From: Ktedonobacter robiniae
GTDB lineage: Bacteria > Chloroflexota > Ktedonobacteria > Ktedonobacterales > Ktedonobacteraceae
Direction: 5' to 3'
Assembly (NCBI RefSeq): GCF_016587375.1
Contig: NZ_BNJG01000003.1
Location: 1,240,001-1,304,000, forward strand
DNA: 64,000 nucleotides
How positions within the stretch are numbered: position 1 is the stretch's first letter; each line of letters opens with the position of its first letter. Of the stretch, positions 17,975-26,682 are shown piece by piece. The translations under genes were made by a program, and so were the position numbers. The notes beneath the pieces are model-generated. The model had not been told where the DNA came from and ran no database searches. It worked only from the letters and a program-made list of their open reading frames with translations.

Positions 17975-18313
17975 ATGAAAGTGGTACAGATAAACCGCGA
18001 ACTGATGAAAGGAAGCCTTGAACTGCTGCTGCTGGCTGTTCTGGAGCAGGAGCCAATGTATGGCTACCAGATTGTGAAGGAGGTCAGAGTCAGTAGCCAA
18101 GACGTTCTTCAGCTCAAGGAGGGCTCGCTCTATCCCGCGCTCCATCGCCTGGAGAACGCGGGCCTGGTAACCAGCGCCTGGCAAACGCGCGATGATGGCT
18201 CACCCCGTCGCTATTATCAGCTTACACACCTGGGACGCGAAGCAGTCAGGGCGCGCCGCCAGGAGTGGCAGATGTTTACCAGCGCTATAGAAGGAGTGCT
18301 CCGCCATGCATGA
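17975..18313 (+). CDS. PadR-family transcriptional regulator
   Basis: The protein is 112 residues from ATG 17975. It has the PadR winged HTH: LMKGSLELLLLAVLEQEPMYGYQI, then LKEGSLYPALHRLENAGLV and the wing SPRRYYQLTHLGREA, with a C-terminal dimerisation helix. PadR genes often autoregulate and control a following HAAS-domain or ABC transporter gene, which is exactly the order here. It overlaps the next gene by 8 bp. An in-frame ATG at 17960 would add five residues. Confidence 0.88.
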   Translation: MKVVQINRELMKGSLELLLLAVLEQEPMYGYQIVKEVRVSSQDVLQLKEGSLYPALHRLENAGLVTSAWQTRDDGSPRRYYQLTHLGREAVRARRQEWQMFTSAIEGVLRHA

Positions 18314-19083
18314 TCCCCAGAAACAACCCTTTGAGCTGTATTTAGCGACCATTGACTATATGCTGGTAGGCATTCCCCAGCGGCGACGGATGGAAATTCG
18401 CCGGGAGCTTCTCACACACCTGGAGGACGCGGCCACCGATCAAGGGCTATCATCCGCAAATCCTGAGCTCCAGCGCGAGGTTATCAAAACCCTTGGCTCC
18501 AGCCTTGACCTGGGAGTGGAGCTTCACCAGGCTCATTATGCACGTTATCTTACTCCCAGACGCATCTTCGATATCACGACCGCGATCATATTGTCTCTGC
18601 TAATGAGTCCCTTCTTCCTGGTGGCGGCACTCATCATCAAATTGGAGACGCCGGGACCAATTTTCTACACCTCAGAATGGCTGGGACAATATGGGCAACG
18701 CTTCAGACTCTATCGCCTGCGCACTATGACGCATACAAGCGACGAAGCCTTGCGCATCACACACTTTGGTGCCTGGATGCGCAAGACTTCGCTGGATGAG
18801 GCTGGCGCGCTCATCAATGTCCTGAGGGGCGAGATGAATTTCTTTGGTCCACGCCTGCTACGCCCGGGCGAGACCAATTTGAGTGATCCACGTTGCCGCC
18901 GCATCCTCCAGGTTCCTCCGGGCTTGAGCAGTCCCAGCCTGCTGCGTCATGGCTTCCCCCCGCGTCGATCTGCAAACCCAGCTAGCGCTCGACGAAGATT
19001 ACCTCAACAGGCATTCCCTACGCTACGACTTCTATCTCTTCTACAAAACCCTACGCGTCATGCGCCATCAGTCCCGCGTGTAA
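18306..19083 (+). pseudogene. HAAS-like domain fused to a bacterial sugar transferase, frameshifted near the end
   Basis: Residues 1-80 form a charged helical domain (RRRMEIRRELLTHLEDAA, LQREVIKTLGSSLDLG) like the HAAS/DUF1700 domain that partners PadR. It is followed by one TM (about 95-118) and a sugar transferase domain: KLETPGPIFYTSEWLG, FRLYRLRTM, TSLDEAGALINVLRGEM, FFGPRLLRPGE. Such transferases load a sugar phosphate on undecaprenyl phosphate. At the C-run 18956-18961 one extra C shifts the frame. In the +1 frame the normal C terminus appears (LDEDYLNRHSLRYDFYLFYK), stopping at 19083; unshifted it reads to 19127. Sequencing error or pseudogene. Confidence 0.72.
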
Positions 19084-19119
19084 TAATAATGTCGACCATT
19101 AAGAATGGAAGTAATATGT

Positions 19120-20058
19120 ATGAGTGATTCAGTGTATGTTGTTCGTGACCTGGTCAAGCAGTATCCGGGGCAGGAGCAGCCAGCGAATAAGGATATTAAT
19201 CTGGCGATTGAGCAGGGTAAGATCTTTGGTATTCTGGGCAGTAATGGCGCGGGCAAGACGACGCTGGTACGCCAGATGGTTAACCTGCAACGCAGCACCT
19301 CGGGCCAGATCACGCTCTATAGCAGAGATATTCGTCAGCATCCCTATCTCATCGCGCAATATGTTGGATATATGCCCCAAGATAGCGAGGCGCTCAATAA
19401 TATGAGCGTAAGCGAGGCCCTCTACTTTACGGCCCATTTGCGCGGAATGAGCCGATCAGATGCACGCCGCGAGCGCGACGAGTTGCTCAAGCTCTGGCAG
19501 ATCGAGGAGTTGCGCGATAAATATAGCTCCAGACTCTCAGGCGGCCAGAAGCGTATCCTGCGCCTCGCCGTCGCCACCGCCGCGCACCCACCCATTCTGA
19601 TCCTCGACGAACCCACAAACGATCTCGATCCCCAGAAGCGCAAGCTGGTCTGGGATGTGCTGCGCCACTTGAATAGCGCGTATGGCACGACAATTATCTT
19701 TATCACACACGATGCCATCGAGGCCGAGAAGATCGTGCAACGCGTGGGCATCATGCGCCAGGGTAGTTTCGTGGCTATGGGTCCCCTGACTGAGCTTAAA
19801 CGCGAGGTCGGCGAGAAGATGCGCCTGGAGCTCTTCTTTCCGGCTGAGTCTCCGCCACCACTGCCAACACACCTGCAATACAACGAACTCGCGCCTGGGC
19901 GCTGGCTCGTGCTCTTAGAGCGCCACGAGGCTGGCGCGGTCATTGATGCCCTTCCCCTGCATACTATTGACGACTTCCACCTGTATTCCGCGACACTGGA
20001 GGATATTTACCTGCACTATGTCACAAAACATCCAGCTACCACAAACGCTACCCGGTGA
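19120..20058 (+). CDS. ABC transporter ATP-binding protein (export type)
   Basis: This ATPase has 312 residues from the ATG at 19120 (GGAAG upstream). Walker A GSNGAGKTT (40-48), Q-loop YMPQDSE (about 84-90), signature LSGGQKR (139-145), Walker B ILILDEPTNDLD (159-170), and the H-loop in FITHDAIEAEK are all present. After the core it has about 90 residues with a DrrA/NatA-like C-terminal fold. It overlaps the permease gene by 41 bp. The PadR gene upstream suggests it exports an antibiotic, lipid or other stress-linked compound; the substrate is unknown. Confidence 0.9.
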   Translation: MSDSVYVVRDLVKQYPGQEQPANKDINLAIEQGKIFGILGSNGAGKTTLVRQMVNLQRSTSGQITLYSRDIRQHPYLIAQYVGYMPQDSEALNNMSVSEALYFTAHLRGMSRSDARRERDELLKLWQIEELRDKYSSRLSGGQKRILRLAVATAAHPPILILDEPTNDLDPQKRKLVWDVLRHLNSAYGTTIIFITHDAIEAEKIVQRVGIMRQGSFVAMGPLTELKREVGEKMRLELFFPAESPPPLPTHLQYNELAPGRWLVLLERHEAGAVIDALPLHTIDDFHLYSATLEDIYLHYVTKHPATTNATR

Positions 20059-20806
20059 GCGCCGCGCGCCCTCACTGCTCACGCAATTTCTCGATGTGTT
20101 CTTGATCGAGTTGACCAACTGGCGCTGGTCCTGGCGCTCGCTTATCACCCTGGGCATGATCTCACCGTTACTGAGCACTACGGCTCTTGGCACCTTCGCC
20201 CGCGATTCTGGCTCCCTCTCGCTGAGTTATGTCCTGGTCGGAAATATCGTCCTGGCACTCCTCTTCAACAACATGAATAACGTGAATGGGCATGTCTTCT
20301 TTATGCGCGAGCATGGAACACTCGACTATTTCGCGACCCTTCCCGTCCGGCGCTATATCTTGATTCTGGCGATCCTGGCGGCTTTCCTCCTCCTCTCGCT
20401 CCCCTCGCTCCTGGTGACGATCATCGGCGGCACGCTGATCCTGGGCGTACACCTCCAGATCAGTCCCTTGCTGCTCATCGTGCTACCCCTGTGTACACTG
20501 CCTTTCTCCGCCATTGGGGCGCTGATAGGTGCTCGCATGCGCACGCCCGAGACCGCTAACGCCTTCAGCTATATCCTGACGCTGGTGCTACTTGCCCTCG
20601 GTCCCGTAGTCATTCCACCCGATCACCTCCCGCCCTTTATGATCTTCATTGGCCGCTTTAGCCCGGCGACCTACGCGGCTTCGGCCCTACGCCAGGTCTT
20701 ACTGGGACCCATCACCAACCAGTTCCTCATCGATATAGGCGTCATGGCTGGTCTCACCGTCATTGCCTTCTGGTTCGTCAACCGCAAACTGGACTGGAGT
20801 ATCTAG
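20018..20806 (+). CDS. ABC-2 type transporter permease
   Basis: The protein is 262 residues from ATG 20018. It has six hydrophobic segments, with markers LTNWRWSWRSLITLGMISPL, MREHGTLDYFATLPVRRYIL (the typical coupling helix after TM2) and FIGRFSPATYAASALRQVLLG near the end, as in ABC-2/DrrB permeases. It overlaps the ATPase gene by 41 bp, so the start is fixed by coupling. End of the padR operon; a 23-bp hairpin follows 15 bp after the stop. Confidence 0.88.
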   Translation: MSQNIQLPQTLPGERRAPSLLTQFLDVFLIELTNWRWSWRSLITLGMISPLLSTTALGTFARDSGSLSLSYVLVGNIVLALLFNNMNNVNGHVFFMREHGTLDYFATLPVRRYILILAILAAFLLLSLPSLLVTIIGGTLILGVHLQISPLLLIVLPLCTLPFSAIGALIGARMRTPETANAFSYILTLVLLALGPVVIPPDHLPPFMIFIGRFSPATYAASALRQVLLGPITNQFLIDIGVMAGLTVIAFWFVNRKLDWSI

Positions 20807-20820
20807 CAAATACTTGCTCG

Positions 20821-20869
20821 TGTAGTTTATGAGGGCTTACGTATTGTACGTAAGCCCTCATAAACTACA
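20821..20869. repeat. Perfect inverted repeat, 23-bp stem, 3-nt loop
   Basis: Arms 20821-20843 and 20847-20869 pair exactly. It follows the ABC permease stop by 14 bp and precedes the protease promoter, so it probably insulates the two units. Confidence 0.85.
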
Positions 20870-20932
20870 TGACGACTTCTTGCATCTGTTAAAAAAGATT
20901 AAAATCAGGTTAATCCCTTTAACACTTTTTGC

Positions 20933-20960
20933 TTGACAATAATCAATATATGTTTATACT
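20933..20960 (+). promoter_or_regulatory. Sigma-70-type promoter of the protease gene
   Basis: TTGACA (20933-20938) and TATACT (20955-20960) are separated by 16 bp. Transcription would start near 20967, giving a leader of about 255 nt before the sedolisin start. Confidence 0.65.
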
Positions 20961-21038
20961 TCTTTCTAGGACACAATTCCTTGTGGTAATGTCGCAATTA
21001 CTGCATCAAGTATTTTGTGCCTTCTCTTAGGAGAGGAA

Positions 21039-21227
21039 ATGTTTGTGCCAGGCATGGAAGTCACCTCGCGACTTTTATGTGCCATTTCTTCTAAAGAACC
21101 TCTTTGCATTGTGTTTGATGCATTCTTCATGCGAAAAAGGACGTTTCGCAGGCAAGAAGCTGCTCACCCACAGGAAAGCTCTCTTGCTGAAAGAGGAATT
21201 CGCATTAGCGAAAGGAAGGCACATTGA
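21039..21227 (+). CDS. Possible leader ORF upstream of the sedolisin gene (62 codons)
   Basis: An ATG with a good AGGAGAGG site opens a 62-codon frame that is Arg/Cys-rich (MRKRTFRRQEAAHPQ). Its TGA overlaps the TTG start of the protease (TTGA), an arrangement for translational coupling. The encoded peptide has no recognisable family and could be non-functional in itself; it may serve to control protease translation. Confidence 0.4.
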   Translation: MFVPGMEVTSRLLCAISSKEPLCIVFDAFFMRKRTFRRQEAAHPQESSLAERGIRISERKAH

Positions 21228-22402
21228 AAAGGCTTATCAGTCTCTTCAGCATCGCAACCCTACTTTCCTTTATGCTGCTCAGCTTTAGCACCAGTTACGT
21301 ATTTGCTCAGCAGCACCCATCCAAACTTCGCTTCCATAGTGTTTGTGGCATTAAAGTGGTTGACCTCGCGCAATGTAACGCCATCCAGATTGATGCCAAC
21401 ACCAGCGGCGTGAAGCCCAATGCTAGTAGTCCCTCCGGTTACAATCCTGCCGATCTTCAGTCAGCGTACAAACTGCCATCTGCCAGCGCAGGCAGCGGGC
21501 AGACCGTCGCCATCGTCGATGCTTACGACGATCCTAACGCAGAGTCAGACCTGGCCGTCTATCGCTCAAAGTTTGGTCTCCCCGCCTGTACCACAGCTAA
21601 TGGCTGCTTCAGGAAGGTCAACCAAACTGGTGGCACCTCATATCCCCGCGCCAATAGTGGCTGGGCTGAGGAGATCTCCCTCGACCTGGACATGGTCAGC
21701 GCCATCTGTCCCAATTGCCACATCCTGCTGGTTGAGGCCAAATCCTCTTCATTCGCCAACCTGGGCACAGCTGTAAACACAGCTATTAGCCTGGGCGCTA
21801 ATACCGTCAGCAATAGCTACGGTGGCAGCGAGTCCAGCGGCGAATCGTCCTACGCCTCGTACTACAACCATCCCGGCCATATTATCACCGCCAGCTCTGG
21901 TGATAGCGGCTATGGTGCACAGGTTCCCGCAGCCTACAACACCGTTGTTGCGGTTGGTGGTACCTCGCTCAGCAAGAGCAGCAATAGCCGTGGCTGGACT
22001 GAGACGGCCTGGAACGGCGCAGGCAGCGGATGCAGCGCCTACATCTCCAAGCCGAGCTGGCAGAAAGATACTGGCTGCTCCAGGCGCACCATCGCCGATG
22101 TATCGGCGGTTGCTGATCCAAACACTGGCGTCTCAGTCTATGACACCTATGGGAATGTCGGCGGCTGGCTCGTCTTCGGTGGCACCAGCGTTTCTTCACC
22201 CATTATCGCCAGTGTCTATGCTCTGGCCGGCAACGCCAGCAGCGTCAACGCCGCTTCTTCTCTCTACAGTCATACGGGTAATCTCTTTGATGTGACCAGT
22301 GGTAGCAATGGCAGCTGCGGCGGTTCCTACCTTTGCACAGCCGGTACTGGTTACGATGGACCCACTGGCCTGGGTACACCCAATGGAACCGGAGCCTTCT
22401 AG
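21224..22402 (+). CDS. Secreted sedolisin (peptidase family S53)
   Basis: This acid-type serine-carboxyl protease has 392 residues. A signal peptide (1-29, ending SYVFAQ) is followed by a short pro-region and the catalytic domain from about residue 72. Catalytic residues are visible: Glu150 and Asp154 (AEEISLD), oxyanion Asp227 (SSGDSG) and Ser322 (GGTSVSSP). The long activation prodomain of typical S53 enzymes is missing, so this is a short-form sedolisin. The start is TTG, after GGAAGG, overlapping the leader ORF. Likely role: extracellular protein digestion at low pH. Confidence 0.88.
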   Translation: MKRLISLFSIATLLSFMLLSFSTSYVFAQQHPSKLRFHSVCGIKVVDLAQCNAIQIDANTSGVKPNASSPSGYNPADLQSAYKLPSASAGSGQTVAIVDAYDDPNAESDLAVYRSKFGLPACTTANGCFRKVNQTGGTSYPRANSGWAEEISLDLDMVSAICPNCHILLVEAKSSSFANLGTAVNTAISLGANTVSNSYGGSESSGESSYASYYNHPGHIITASSGDSGYGAQVPAAYNTVVAVGGTSLSKSSNSRGWTETAWNGAGSGCSAYISKPSWQKDTGCSRRTIADVSAVADPNTGVSVYDTYGNVGGWLVFGGTSVSSPIIASVYALAGNASSVNAASSLYSHTGNLFDVTSGSNGSCGGSYLCTAGTGYDGPTGLGTPNGTGAF

Positions 22403-22457
22403 TTTGTAATTTCTAGCTTGTGATTTCTAGTTTAGAAAAAAGCATTTCTTCTCTTTC

Positions 22458-22487
22458 AGGCCTTGCCGCGAGGTGGCAAGGCCTTTT
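22458..22487 (+). terminator. Intrinsic terminator of the sedolisin gene
   Basis: Stem arms 22458-22467 and 22475-22484 with a 7-nt loop, then TTTT. Unlike most gene ends here it is a classical short terminator. Just before it, 22399-22440 holds imperfect repeats of a 14-bp word (CTAGTTTGTAATTT). Confidence 0.8.
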
Positions 22488-22519
22488 CATATGCTCATCA
22501 CACGCTTTATCAAAGCATG

Positions 22520-23503
22520 CTATGCCTGCTCAACTGGAATTTGTGCCTCATTGAGCTCGGGCGGCGTGGCAGACCTCTTGTCGCTCTCCTGCCTCTTCTG
22601 TTTTCTTTTGCCTCGCAGGCGTGGATTGGCAATCTCGTCAATGCCAAAGTTGATAAAGGTGAGGCCCGCACCCAGCAGGGCGATACAGAGGCCCGGCGGC
22701 AGAAACCACCACCATGCACCCAGTAACAGAGCATCGTTGTTCCCAGCCCAGTAGAGCATCGTTCCCCAGCTCACAGCCGTGATATCGCCCAGACCCAGGA
22801 ACTCCAGACCCGTCTCCGCAAGAATAGCGTAGATAATGGTACCCAGCAATTGCGCGGCCACAATGGCAATCTCATTAGGCAAGATCTCATAAAAAATAAT
22901 GCGCCAGTCGCTCTCACCACTGGCACGCGCTGATTCTATACACTCACGACTGCGCATCGAGAGCGTCTGAGCGCGCAGGACACGTGCTCCCCAGGACCAG
23001 CCGGTAACCGTGAGCACGATAACGATGGTCAATGGCCCTTTATAGGCAATAAAAGCCGCCAGCAGGATCGCCAGGGGCAGGGTAGGGAGCACGAGAAAGA
23101 TATTCGTGATCATTGAGAGAATTTCATCTACCCAACCACCATAATAGCCTGAGGCCAGGCCAATCCCAATAGAAATAAGCATGGTCATAACGCCAATAGC
23201 TATGCCCATGAAGACGGAGATACGCGTCCCGACAATCACCTGTGCCAACACATCCTGTCCTGTCTGGGTTGTACCCAGCCAGTGGGAGGCTGAAGGCGGT
23301 GCCAGGCGATCCGGGCTAAAGGCATTGGGATCCTGCGCCACAATGAGAGGTCCCACAATCGCCAGGAGTAAGAAGAAACCCAACACAATCAGGCCAAAAC
23401 TTACCTTGCGATTCTGCGTCAGAAGGCGCCAGAGGTCACTCAAGCGCAAGCTTCGAGCCGAGGGTCCGGTCGCTGTTTCACTCGTTGTTACCTGCATATA
23501 CAT
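22520..23503 (-). CDS. Peptide/oligosaccharide ABC transporter permease, DppC/OppC family
   Basis: The protein is 327 residues with a cytosolic head and six TM segments. The OppC-type head (SFGLIVLGFFLLLAIVGP, then DRLAPPSASHWLGTTQTGQD) and the EAA loop RECIESARASGESDWRIIFYE are clear. A charged C-terminal tail (KRKQKRQESDK) extends beyond the norm. It is third in the operon oppA-oppB-oppC, 8 bp after the preceding permease gene. Confidence 0.9.
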   Translation of the reverse strand: MYMQVTTSETATGPSARSLRLSDLWRLLTQNRKVSFGLIVLGFFLLLAIVGPLIVAQDPNAFSPDRLAPPSASHWLGTTQTGQDVLAQVIVGTRISVFMGIAIGVMTMLISIGIGLASGYYGGWVDEILSMITNIFLVLPTLPLAILLAAFIAYKGPLTIVIVLTVTGWSWGARVLRAQTLSMRSRECIESARASGESDWRIIFYEILPNEIAIVAAQLLGTIIYAILAETGLEFLGLGDITAVSWGTMLYWAGNNDALLLGAWWWFLPPGLCIALLGAGLTFINFGIDEIANPRLRGKRKQKRQESDKRSATPPELNEAQIPVEQA

Positions 23504-23511
23504 TTCCCTCT

Positions 23512-24498
23512 CTAGCTTCTACTTATGCGCACACGCGGGTCGAGCACAACATAGAGCGCATCCGCCATGAGATTCGCCGCCAGCACGGCAACCGTAATTA
23601 CCAGGAAAATTCCCTGCAAGAGCGCGTAATCCAGGTTATCCACCGCCTGCAAGATGGCAAAGCCAATCCCAGGATAGGAGAAGACAATCTCGGTCAAGAG
23701 CGAGCCGCTAACGACAAATCCCAGCGAGAGCGCAAAGGCAGTAATATTGGGTAGAATGGCGTTGCGGGCGGCATAAGAGAACATGACCCGCCAGGGCGAG
23801 AGACCTTTGGCCTCCGCCATCAGCACGTAGTCCTCGGCCAGCGTCGTAACCATGGCATTACGCATACCTAGCAGCCAGCCCGCCAGCGAGCCAATAATAA
23901 TCGTCAAGGCGGGAAGAACGGCGTACCAGGCCGCACTCAGGATAAAATCGAGGTTCCAGCCTGGATCGGCTACGTCCGAGTCATAGCCGCCATGAATGGG
24001 AAACCAGTTCAGCTGAGAGCCAAGCACATAGAGCAGCACCAGTGCTAGCCAGAAATAGGGGATTGCCGAGATAAAAGTAAAGAAGGGCGAGAGTACCACG
24101 TCCATCAGCGAGCCACGCCGCCAAACAACGATGATGCCCAGTAATGTACCAATAATAAAGCTGATAACGAGGGCCGTCCCCACCAGGACCAGCGTCCAGG
24201 GCAACTCTTGCATGATTACCTCAGAGACTGGAGTCGGCAGGTAAGTAATGGACGTCCCTAGATTTCCATGCATCAGATTGTTTATGTATTGTCCATACTG
24301 CGACCAGAGCGAGTCATGGTTGACGCCCAGAGAGATCTCCAATGCGTGCTGGGCCTGCGGCGACAACTTACCACGCATGCGTGACATCATAGCGCTGGCT
24401 GGATTGCCTGGCGAGAGATGTGGAATGAGAAAATTGAGCGTGACTGATGCCCACAGGGCCAGGATGTAGAAGATAATACGGCGAAGCATATGGCGCAT
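23512..24498 (-). CDS. Peptide/oligosaccharide ABC transporter permease, DppB/OppB family
   Basis: The protein is 328 residues with six TM segments. The family signature at the N terminus (FYILALWASVTLNFLIPHLSPG) and the EAA loop (DYVLMAEAKGLSPWRVMFSY) are present. The ATG has an AAGGAGG site. It lies 152 bp after the binding-protein gene, with a 7-bp hairpin (24614-24633) in between that may tune the ratio of binding protein to permease. No ATPase genes follow, so those must be encoded elsewhere. Confidence 0.9.
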   Translation of the reverse strand: MRHMLRRIIFYILALWASVTLNFLIPHLSPGNPASAMMSRMRGKLSPQAQHALEISLGVNHDSLWSQYGQYINNLMHGNLGTSITYLPTPVSEVIMQELPWTLVLVGTALVISFIIGTLLGIIVVWRRGSLMDVVLSPFFTFISAIPYFWLALVLLYVLGSQLNWFPIHGGYDSDVADPGWNLDFILSAAWYAVLPALTIIIGSLAGWLLGMRNAMVTTLAEDYVLMAEAKGLSPWRVMFSYAARNAILPNITAFALSLGFVVSGSLLTEIVFSYPGIGFAILQAVDNLDYALLQGIFLVITVAVLAANLMADALYVVLDPRVRISRS

Positions 24499-24613
24499 GC
24501 CTGCCTCCTTCTAGATGAAAAAATCACTGTACAAAAAGCCTTGTCACATGCAGAGAACACTACCAATAGGGGACCGGGCTGAGCGGCCATCAGCGACCCA
24601 ACCCGGTGTATAA

Positions 24614-24633
24614 ACGCTATGTTGATATAGCGT
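24614..24633. promoter_or_regulatory. Small stem-loop between oppA- and oppB-like genes
   Basis: ACGCTAT and ATAGCGT pair over a 6-nt loop in the intercistronic space. Such loops often stabilise the upstream (binding-protein) part of the mRNA. Confidence 0.4.
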
Positions 24634-24650
24634 CCATAAGCTCGAAATGC

Positions 24651-26333
24651 CTACTCAACCGGGTGCAGGTTAAGCACAACATACTCGATATCTGGATAGG
24701 TGGCCGTGCCAGGAGCCGCATAGGGATGCTGCGCGTCCGGCCAGCCCGTGAACTTCTTAGTACTGTATTGATACCAGTACGGCTCATTGGTCAGGGGAAT
24801 GCTGGGCAGTTGCTCGACCATGATCTTCTGCAAGGCCTGAATGGCCTGTTTCTGCGCGTTGGGATCGGTCGATGAGGCATATTGATCCAGCAATTTATCC
24901 GTATTGGGATCGTTCCAGCGCTCATAGTTCGAGGGTGCGGCCTGGCCATTGGGCGCGCTATTAGTGCTCCTGAGCAAACCATCAAAGATGTAGTAGGGCG
25001 TCGGGCCGGGATTGGTCCAGAGCATCGCCAGGTCATAGTTGCCCTTCTGCAAGGCATCGTAGTATGCATCAAAGGCGATGGTATTGACCGTCACCTTAAT
25101 GCCGATAGCCTGCAAATCACTCGCTATAAGCTGACAATCGGTAATCCAATCGGTATAGCCGCTGACGACATTGAGGTTGAAGGTCAGCTTCTTCCCCTGT
25201 TTGTCGGCATATATGCCGTCTCCACCCTTGCTAAAGCCCGCGCTCTCCAATAACTGTTGCGCCTTCGCAGCATCCACCGAAAAGGACAGCCCGCCATACT
25301 CAGGCGCCGTATAGTCTTTATTGGCGGGAAGGATCAGCGTCGGACTGGCGGCAGGTTCATAGCCACTCTCGCCAACCTTATTCAACTGGTCGCGATTGAT
25401 AGCATCGCTGATCGCCTGGCGCACCGGGAGCTGGTTGAAGGGATACTTTGTGATGTTCATGAAGAGCATGACCACGTCACTGGAGGGGAACCAGTAATGA
25501 TTATGCACTGGATCGAGCTTGATGTATGTTTTCTCAATATCGGGAATATAGAGATTGGTCCAGTCGATCTCGCCCTTTTGAAGAGCCAGTTCAGCACTGG
25601 TATTGGAGTTATAGGCTGGAATCTTTAGTTCGCTTACCTCGGGTTTACCAGGTTGCCAGAACTTGGAATTCTTGCTCAGGGTCACCAACTGAGGTGTGAA
25701 GGATTTCAGCACAAAGGGACCGGTGCCAACGGGATTGGGATCGGCATACTGTGACGGATCTCCCTTCACAGCAGACCAGACATGCTTGGGTAGAATATAG
25801 GTCTGTCCGCCTAGATACCAGATAATGGGATAGTAGGGAGCGTTCAAAGTCACCTTCACGGTGCTACTATCGGGCGCGACAACGTCTTTGAAGCGAGACG
25901 AGATACCACTGACATCAATCGAGGGGTTCTGCTTAATCAGATTGAGGGTAAATACGACATCGTCGCTAGTAAAGGGCTGACCATCCGACCACTTTACATC
26001 TTTGCGCAGGTGGAAGGTAATGCTCGTAGCATCGCTGGCAAGGTCATAGCTCTGGGCCAGCCAGGGTTTGATGTCGCCATTGAGGCGATTAAAATACAAC
26101 AACGTCTCATAGATCATACCCGGTGTGCCGCTGATCACGCTGGATGAGTAAGGGTTGAAGTTCCGTGTGTAATCTCCTCCGGCATTCGCTAACATCGTCA
26201 AGGATGTGCTTTTATTGCTTTTGCTTGTAGTGCTACCACCACAAGCAACAAACAAGAGAGAGAGCAGCATGAGCAGAGAGAGGCATACCATCGTGGTTCT
26301 GCTCTTGCGCGTCAGCAAATTAGTGTGTGCCAC
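24651..26333 (-). CDS. ABC transporter substrate-binding lipoprotein, family 5 (OppA/DppA)
   Basis: The protein is 560 residues with a lipoprotein signal: positively charged head, hydrophobic core and lipobox LLFVACGGS with Cys31. The family-5 solute-binding fold follows (TPGMIYETLLYFNRLNGD, ITFHLRKDVKWSDGQPFTSD, about 75-125). GTG start with AGGAGG upstream. Promoter TTGACA/CATAGT lies in the divergent region shared with a LacI regulator. Family-5 proteins bind peptides, but some bind oligosaccharides, and a LacI neighbour makes a sugar ligand worth considering. Confidence 0.88.
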   Translation of the reverse strand: MAHTNLLTRKSRTTMVCLSLLMLLSLLFVACGGSTTSKSNKSTSLTMLANAGGDYTRNFNPYSSSVISGTPGMIYETLLYFNRLNGDIKPWLAQSYDLASDATSITFHLRKDVKWSDGQPFTSDDVVFTLNLIKQNPSIDVSGISSRFKDVVAPDSSTVKVTLNAPYYPIIWYLGGQTYILPKHVWSAVKGDPSQYADPNPVGTGPFVLKSFTPQLVTLSKNSKFWQPGKPEVSELKIPAYNSNTSAELALQKGEIDWTNLYIPDIEKTYIKLDPVHNHYWFPSSDVVMLFMNITKYPFNQLPVRQAISDAINRDQLNKVGESGYEPAASPTLILPANKDYTAPEYGGLSFSVDAAKAQQLLESAGFSKGGDGIYADKQGKKLTFNLNVVSGYTDWITDCQLIASDLQAIGIKVTVNTIAFDAYYDALQKGNYDLAMLWTNPGPTPYYIFDGLLRSTNSAPNGQAAPSNYERWNDPNTDKLLDQYASSTDPNAQKQAIQALQKIMVEQLPSIPLTNEPYWYQYSTKKFTGWPDAQHPYAAPGTATYPDIEYVVLNLHPVE

Positions 26334-26426
26334 CAGACACCTCCTGAAGCGACTGAGAAATACGCTCAGCTAAACAGAGTAGACAAAACGCCAATGAACC
26401 TCTTGCGCTATATTAATGATGAAATA

Positions 26427-26455
26427 ACTATGTATCATTTTTACGCTCTTGTCAA
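26427..26455 (-). promoter_or_regulatory. Promoter for the oppA-like operon
   Basis: On the minus strand TTGACA (26455-26450) and CATAGT (26432-26427) are 17 bp apart, about 95 bp before the GTG start. The -35 is perfect, the -10 weak, as in regulated promoters. Confidence 0.5.
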
Positions 26456-26605
26456 TATTAACCCTTCTCAAATATAATAATATACATAGCACCGTACCGC
26501 TTCCAAAGCCATTTTATTTAAAACATGAAATCTGCTACATTCACTTCTGCTATCCATGATAAAAATATGTTTTGGGCTCAAATAGCAAAACACTATGTTC
26601 ATGCA

Positions 26606-26634
26606 TTGACTTTGAGGTGAAATTTGCTTATCAT
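26606..26634 (+). promoter_or_regulatory. Promoter of the LacI-family gene
   Basis: TTGACT (26606-26611) and TATCAT (26629-26634) with 17-bp spacing, about 48 bp before the start. Confidence 0.55.
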
Positions 26635-26682
26635 ACTTTCATGAACTTATTGCGCATCATTTTTGCCGGAAAGTAGGAGAAT

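Larger units (their letters stand above)
26334..26682. other. Divergent promoter region, 349 bp
   Basis: AT-rich, holding the two promoters listed separately. Several AT-rich dyads (for example around 26460-26480) could be operators, but I see no clear LacI-type central CG palindrome. Confidence 0.4.
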
